Assembly: GCA_027627225.1 (NCBI GenBank)
Contig: CM051034.1
Location: forward strand, 12,554,261 to 12,618,260
Direction of reading: 5' to 3'
DNA length: 64,000 bases
From: Congeria kusceri
Taxonomy: Eukaryota; Mollusca; Bivalvia; Myida; Dreissenidae
The notes below the pieces were generated by a model. The model was not told where the DNA came from. It was given only the letters and a program-made list of their open reading frames with translations, and ran no database searches. Of the stretch, positions 58,175 through 64,000 are shown one piece after another (positions within the stretch are counted from its first letter, which is position 1; each line of letters opens with the position of its first letter). Position numbers and translations under genes: made by a program.

Positions 58175-58385
58175 ACGACCATTATGAATATATCGATCTT
58201 ACACATGTGTACGATAAAATTTTGAGCGTTTTCATTAGCTACATATTATTTGACTGACCAATCGCATGACGTTATTTTTGTGAAATGACGTCAGCATGAA
58301 ATGACGTCATGTCAATGAACAACTTTTAGGATTTATCAACATGTTTTGATTAAATTATACGTTTTTTTTTCATTTAAAAGCATGT
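58175..58385 (-). repeat. Dispersed repeat A, copy 2
   Basis: Reverse-complement match to bases 7-190. Carries TGACGTCA twice (58300-58330), a perfect CRE-type palindrome. Confidence 0.7.
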
Positions 58386-58522
58386 GATAAAAAAGATCTG
58401 ACACTTGTTGTTATTTCATACCATATTTTATTAAACTTGGCCAGGAAATTCGTTAGTAATTTCAGATCGTATATGTCGTATATGTCTCTTATGCCATTAA
58501 CAAATCTTTCTTCATAAAGTAT

Positions 58523-58850
58523 TACGTCGGTGAATATGAGAGGGTGACAAGGTATACAGTTTACGTTGGTGAATATGAGAGGGTGACAAGGTATACAGTT
58601 TACGTTGGTGAATATGAGAGGGTGACGAGGTATACAGTTTACGTTGGTGAATATGAGAGGGTGACGAGGTATACAGTTTACGTTGGTGAATATGAGAGGG
58701 TGACGAGGTATACAGTTTACGTTGGTGAATATGAGAGGGTGACGAGGTATACAGTTTACGTTGGTGAATATGAGAGGGTGACGAGGTATACAGTTTACGT
58801 TGGTGAATATGAGAGGGTGACGAGGTATACAGTTTACGTTGAACTATATT
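58523..58850 (+). repeat. 39-bp minisatellite, 8 copies plus a partial
   Basis: TACGTTGGTGAATATGAGAG followed by GGTGACGAGGTATACAGTT, exactly 39 bp per unit from 58523 to 58834. Only a few substitutions occur, in the first two units. The unit is open in frame (13 codons, YVGEYERVTRYTV), but the frame has no ATG (nominal start GTG at 58544). Confidence 0.95.
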
Positions 58851-58909
58851 CGTTAGCTGACAACGTATACGATGTAATATTCCAAATCGCAGTATTCTTA
58901 GAATAGAAC

Positions 58910-59560
58910 AGTATCAATATAATAATACTGCGATCGCGATACTACGAAATGACACGATACTACGAATAAGGCTGCCAGTCCCGTCCATTTTCATTATATG
59001 TTTAACTAAGACGTACTACGAATTCGCGATACAACGAAAGGTGCGTTAATACAAACACATTTTCCTGTCCCATCATAGTGTTTTGGATTTAAATATTAAC
59101 GCGATACTACGAATCATATTGTCACGGAGACTGTTCACACCTTTTCAACGCAGATTTCACACCTCTGCCAAGTCGGACAGCAAGCCAGTTTGTTTGCACC
59201 ATGGACAAAGATAGTTGTTAACAAGTTTAGGTACCCTTTGAAGCCACTTTAATGATGCAGTGTGAGATTATTTGTGTTTGACAAAATGACTTCCGCGTTT
59301 CCCGAAGTTTATTGTGAGTTTGATTATTCTGCTTGCATTTTATACTTAAATTATTATATCTTTATAATGCGAATACCTATAATTAATTTAATAAATCTGA
59401 TAACGTTCGCAAACTCTACGACATTAGACAAATTAACACTAAATGTTAGAAGATTATGTTGTTACCGTAATTTCCTAAAGATGCGATACTACGAAAAACG
59501 CGATACTACGAACAAATCCGTGTCTCCCGCGACTATTCTTAGTATTGCGTTTCAACTGTA
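58910..59560. mobile_element. Element with clustered GCGATACTACGAA motifs
   Basis: GCGATACTACGAA or close variants at 58936, 58954, 59030 (degenerate), 59101, 59483 and 59500. The outer edges carry AGTATTCTTAGAATAG and CTATTCTTAGTATTGCG in inverted order. No ORF with recognisable motif. Confidence 0.5.
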
Positions 59561-59899
59561 CTAACATAGAATGTGATGTGAGGATAATGGTAAATTCCAG
59601 GCCATGGCTGTGGATTTCATTAAGCTAAACATGATGAAGTAATGGTGTGTATGTTAGTAATGAGATCTTTTGCTTATCATGTTATCTAGTAGTGAAATGG
59701 AATAAAATGATATACGCTTCATTCCTGAATAGCAGACTGCTGACATCAAAACAAATCTTGATCATTTGACCTAATGACATATGAAACTAAGAAATAATTT
59801 TTGATTTATCATTGTTTATTGAGTAATAAACAACTATTTGGAGTTCCGATGCATAGGAATTAAACCATGAGGGCCTTAGTAGACCTAAGTGATGTTAGA
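59561..59899. other. No gene seen
   Basis: Nothing recognised. Confidence 0.35.
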
Positions 59900-60200
59900 A
59901 TAGATCGTAATCAATAGGCCTAATGACATATATAATAGATCACAGTCAATAGGTCTTATAACAATCAATATGGTTCCCGATCAATAGACTATAACAATCA
60001 TATTATATTTTGATCAGTAGATCTACTGAAACACATAATAGATCCTGATCAGTAGACCTAATGACATACATAATAGATTTTGATCAGTAGATCTACTGAA
60101 ATACATAATAGATCCTGATCAATAAACCTAATGACATACATAAAAGATTTGGCTCAGTAGATCTACTGAAATACATAATAGATCCTGATCAATACACGAC
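59900..60200 (+). repeat. 70-bp tandem repeat with palindromic AGTAGATCTACT
   Basis: CAGTAGATCTACTGAAA at 60015, 60085 and 60155, each followed by ACATAATAGATCCTGATCA. Upstream copies back to about 59900 are more diverged. Confidence 0.85.
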
Positions 60201-60204
60201 ATTT

Positions 60205-60490
60205 GAGCAATTTTGGTAGAGGACCACCCACGGAACGCTTCTGTGAAATTACTTGAAAATCCACTCAGGGGTTTAGGAGATGGCGTTAAACAGAACTTTG
60301 TTGCTATTTCTATTTATTGCTTTGGCGGCCATTCTGTGAAACAGACCGAAACCATTTGAGCAACTTTGGTAGAGGACCACACAAGGAACATTTCTGTGAA
60401 CTTTCATCAAAGTCAGCCAAATGGTTTCAGAGGAGATGTCATTTAAAGGAAAAGTTTACGCACGCACGGATGCACGATGGACAAACCACC
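60205..60490 (+). mobile_element. Dispersed repeat with two GGTAGAGGACCAC units
   Basis: ATTTGAGCAATTTTGGTAGA GGACCACCCACGGAAC recurs at about 60352 as TTTGAGCAACTTTGGTAGAG. It ends GCACGGATGCACGATGGACA, a common tail in bivalve tandem-core elements. Confidence 0.6.
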
Positions 60491-60663
60491 ATGGCATAAG
60501 CTTGCACCTTTATTTAATAAACATAAAATCAAATCAATGTCAACTCTACCAAACGTACGAACAGTTTAAATTCTTATTAGTAAATGACGTATGACATTTT
60601 TTCTGACAAACCTAAATAATGGATATTAGTATTGCAATAAATGTAACGTCACCACACCATGTC

Positions 60664-60807
60664 ATTCCGCCTACAGTGGTTTTATGTGTAGAAGAGACTT
60701 CCTTGAAACAGAAAATAGCGTCAAAGCGGAAAGTGCGATAGTGGATTAGCTTGTGAGGACTGCACTACGCACATGCATTAAGCCTGGTTTTCCCACAACA
60801 GGCCTCA
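60664..60807 (+). mobile_element. Palindromic MITE family F, copy i (5' truncated)
   Basis: Begins in the middle at TCCGCCTACAGTGG and ends CCCACAACAGGCCTCA. Confidence 0.88.
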
Positions 60808-60944
60808 TATTTTTGTACTTGCAGTTCGATATCATAGTGTCTTAGTGAACAATGCTGGTCACATTACTAATGTTTAAAGCATCTTGTTTTCAAATCATGG
60901 CCACTTATTTTAAAAATTAATAAACACACTGAACAAGAGCTGTC

Positions 60945-61990
60945 AGAGGAAAGCTTGCTCGACTATTCGAAGTACTTCAGTTGGTGCATTTTATTTGAAA
61001 GTGGAATGGGCAGAAATCTGTAAAAATACAAAACTGTGTTTTTGGCAAATATTTCAGGGAATGCTGAGGTGGACTACGATGCTATATTCCAAGATTCATG
61101 TAAAAAGCTTATGTTGTTCTGAAGTTAAAGGACTTTTGTACCTAAACTAATCTAATCTAAGTGAAATGGGGCAAAACTGTCAAAATACAAAAAAAATATA
61201 TAGGAAATGTTGCACCTATTGCAGGAGTTGATGACAACAAAATTCTATGTTTCAAAGGAATAAATAATTATGTAGGTTTGAAGTTACTATACTTCTAAAT
61301 AATAACTAAAGTGAAAATCAACATGAAAAGGACCATTTCTCTGTCAAAATAGAAAACAGAGTTATGGGGAGGTTGCACCTGATGCTGTATTTGATGGAAA
61401 TGGTATGTTCCAAGTTTCAAGTGAATAACTTATGTAGTTTTGAAATTAAAACTTTAACCTGAAATTATTCATGAAAAAAAGGCATAACTCTGTCAAAATA
61501 CAAAACAGAGTAATGGGGAATGGTGCCCCTGGTGGTGGCGTTGATGACAAATGGTATATTCCAAGTTTCTATCAAATAACTTATGTAGTTTTGAAGTTAT
61601 TAGACTTTTGAATAAAAACAATCAGCGTAACTCAGTCAAAATCCAAAACAGGGTTATAGGAAATGTTGCAGTCAATGCTGTAGTTGATGACAAGGGTGTA
61701 TTCCAAGTTTCAAATGAATAAATTATGTAGTTGTGAATTTAAGTCTATTGAATAAAAACTTTAACCTGAAATTCTATGGGGAAAAGGGGCATAATTCTGT
61801 CAAAATACAAAATTAAGTTATGGGATATGGGGCCCCTGATGCTGGAGTTGATGACAAAGGTATATTCCAAGTTTCAAATGAATAATTTATGTAGTTTTAA
61901 AGTGACAAGACTTTTGAATAAAAAACTTTAACCAAATTCAGACGCAGGACGCGTAGGAAAGCTCACATATTCTTCGAATAGAGCGAGCTT
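60945..61990 (+). mobile_element. Tandem-core element with inverted GCTCGACTATTCGAA ends
   Basis: Head AACAAGAGCTGTCAGAGGAA and GCTTGCTCGACTATTCGAAG; tail TTCTTCGAATAGAGCGAGCT. Between them are about six units of roughly 150 bp with TCTGTCAAAATACAAAACAG, GTTGATGACAAAGGTATATT and CCAAGTTTCAAATGAATAAC. Confidence 0.8.
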
Positions 61991-61992
61991 AA

Positions 61993-62934
61993 AGCCCCGG
62001 TCACACTGTCACGATTTTGGCTATGATTGCCCACGATTTACAAAATTTTGGTGATGCGTGGTAAAACAAGAACACATCTGTACTGGCATCTGTGTGAATC
62101 TTGAAGAATCTTGGGGAATCCTTATCGCTCGTGAAGCGCTACGACAGTTTTGAACATGTTCAAAACATTCGTGGCTTATCGTAGCACTGCCACGATGTTT
62201 CCAAAACGTAGGACAATCCAAGTGCCATCGTATCTTAATCTGGCTTATTCTTACAGCGATCATAGAGGCATTCATGGCCTTTCATGTTTAATCATGGTAA
62301 ATCATACCTGACTTTATGACGTATATGTTACAAGACTGTAGTACTTATGGTACGTTTTGCTAAGTACATGGTACGGATTACTACGATTGCCTTACGGTTC
62401 ATTTACGATTCCAGTAGGATCTTCAGCGACAACTATCATGACTACAAACGAATATACGATGGACCACGACAACGCAAAGATTGGGCTGCGTTGCCTTACG
62501 GTTTATCACGATCTTATTACGCACTCCCTAAGTTTGCCTACGTTGGTGTGACGATGCATCGTGATGTCCAAATCACCTGAAGCCTGGTGAAGCGTGGTAA
62601 TTATTGGCTACTTGTAGGTTTATCGTGATGAATCTTCTTTAATCTTACTACAATCTTAGGAGAAACATTAACAATCGTATGTAATCGTCTGTTACCGTAG
62701 CGTATACTTAACACTGGCATATTACAACCGTAACAGATCGTAAACTATCTTGGTGAAACCGTGGTGAATCAGCTGCGGAAACCTACAAGTGTCGTTGATA
62801 TTCATAGTCTCGTCCTACAACAATTTAGGTATACGTAGGAAGAAACAATCGGGCCACAATTAATGATCACGATAAACATGTCCATGTCATTCGTGGGCTA
62901 TCGTAGCAAAAATCGTGACAGTGTGACCGGGGGC
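61993..62934. mobile_element. TIR element with AGCCCCGGTCACACTG ends and TTAA flanks
   Basis: Left AGCCCCGGTCACACTGTCAC GATTTTGGCTATGATTGCCC is mirrored on the right by GGGCTATCGTAGCAAAAATC and GTGACAGTGTGACCGGGGGC, inverted repeats near 50 bp. TTAA stands at both outer edges (61989-61992, 62935-62938). The 942-bp body is full of short CACGAT/ATCGTG words but has no transposase; the 84- and 77-codon frames are by-products. Confidence 0.75.
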
Positions 62935-62938
62935 TTAA

Positions 62939-63702
62939 ACTGAAAAACATCCCACAATTAAGTTGACTAATGACTTTGATCGACATACTTACCAAATACT
63001 TTTGAATAATTAATATATGTTGAGTTTACATGGTGTTCCATATCGAAATTAGACTAAAGTTTATCAAGAAATCTTTGTTTGCAGATACAGTACACAACTC
63101 ATACACAAATCCAATCCCCTGTTGGGGATGATTAATGTTGTTTGAATAATTTATAAACCATACAAGTAACCAGGTTCATAGGGTATATTTTTATGTGCAC
63201 GTAGTCAAAGTTCAAGTTATACATATTGAACAGATTTGTCCAAGTAGGCCAACAATTGTTTACTTTATAAATCCTGTAATACTTGCATATAAAACATTTC
63301 AAGCACATAAGCAGTGTCAGACTTACTGAATAGTTTCAGTTAACTTAATGGGGGCAGATTGGCTCATGATTACATGTAATAAGCTGCTTAGTAGCAACTT
63401 TAGTTAATTGCTAACAAGAGGGCCCACTTTGAACTGGCTCTGAAATGCATCTACAGTATATCACGAACCAAACCATAGCATCCGAAAACCAAGGTGTATA
63501 ATTCCACTGTCTTTATTAGTTTATTTTAATTCAATGTTTACTTAAATGGACCATGTCAATGAAAACTTGGTTTCCAGTTGCCCTATAAATTATATTAAAT
63601 GATAGAAATACACAATACTAAGATATGTGCATTAATTTAATAATAAATAACATAATACATAATGAGATATTTGATAAAAACAAAAATGTTTGAAAAATTG
63701 AA
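62939..63702. other. No gene seen
   Basis: AT-rich. GCTAACAAGAGGGCCCACTT at 63411-63430 is a lone fragment of a tandem-core element end. Confidence 0.4.
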
Positions 63703-63780
63703 ACCCCAAGCGGTTTTGGAACTCATGACTTAGGAGCCATACAAAGTAAATGACAGTAGACAGCGCTTTAACCAACTGTT
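63703..63780 (-). repeat. tRNA-derived head (SINE-like)
   Basis: The minus strand reads CAGTTGGTTAAAGCGCTGTC (a strong A-box region) and then CATGAGTTCCAAAACC at B-box distance. The T stem is broken, so it is a relic or SINE head. Confidence 0.5.
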
Positions 63781-63879
63781 TATACAAAATGCTTTCACCA
63801 AGAACAATTCTGATGTCAAAATTTAAACAAGAAAAATGCCAAACAAACACGACCTGTATTATAAATTGATTTTCATCTC

Positions 63880-63990
63880 AGTCCCTTTCAGTATGTTTTC
63901 GTTGACATAGTCCCTTTCAGTATGTTTTCGTTGACATAGTCCCTTTCAGTATGTTTTCGTTGACATACTCCCTTTCAGTATGACTAAAAA
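63880..63990 (+). repeat. 29-bp tandem repeat, 4 copies, near the window end
   Basis: TCCCTTTCAGTATGTTTTCG starts at 63882, 63911 and 63940, and a last copy at 63969 diverges after CAGTATG. The array ends just before the window edge. Confidence 0.9.
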
Positions 63991-64000
63991 TAAGACTGTC

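Noticed and set aside
58544..58906. 120-residue tyrosine-rich repeat protein
   Set aside because: No ATG (nominal start is GTG), no splice support, and the repeat is a simple 39-bp minisatellite.

Overview
The window is intron-rich, AT-rich animal nuclear DNA, most probably from a bivalve mollusc. Two things point that way: the one clear gene is an invertebrate NR1J (HR96/DAF-12-type) nuclear receptor, and the dispersed repeats are of bivalve type (elements with internal tandem arrays, heads such as TTTTTATGCCCCC or AGCTCACCTGAGC, tails such as GGCCCTCTTGTT). The most frequent 0.26 kb palindromic MITE resembles repeats I associate with dreissenid mussels. That species-level guess is tentative and could not be checked.

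Only one protein-coding gene is supported, on the + strand. Four exons are visible: 14584-14739 (first zinc finger), 30847-30964 (second zinc finger), 37626-38179 (hinge and start of the ligand-binding domain) and 45804-46292 (rest of the ligand-binding domain, helix 12 and stop). The introns are 16.1, 6.7 and 7.6 kb, all GT-AG, with compatible phases (0, 1, 0). Together they encode 438 residues. The N-terminal coding exon(s), start codon and promoter were not found; they lie upstream in 1-14500 without recognisable sequence, or outside the window.

The remaining sequence is largely repeats. 1-14 kb holds MITEs, a 2.8 kb PIF/Harbinger-like TIR element with a TTA duplication (3222-6013), foldback elements and a 41-bp minisatellite. 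14.7-30.8 kb (intron between the two zinc fingers) holds several tandem-core elements, a 44-bp minisatellite, a 3 kb array interrupted by an 827-bp element with a 5-bp ACATT duplication, and tRNA-derived heads. 31-45.8 kb holds further TIR elements, a 139-bp tandem array and a 33-bp degenerate minisatellite. 46.3-64 kb is the 3' flank, with MITEs, minisatellites and three large elements at its end.

The observation most worth following is that several unrelated repeat families inside the introns of this nuclear-receptor gene carry many copies of AGGTCA, the half-site such receptors bind, including clean DR0 and DR1 arrangements. This may be chance, because the same families probably occur genome-wide. 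No new enzymatic or defence system is visible, and no transposase or reverse transcriptase reading frame was recognised.
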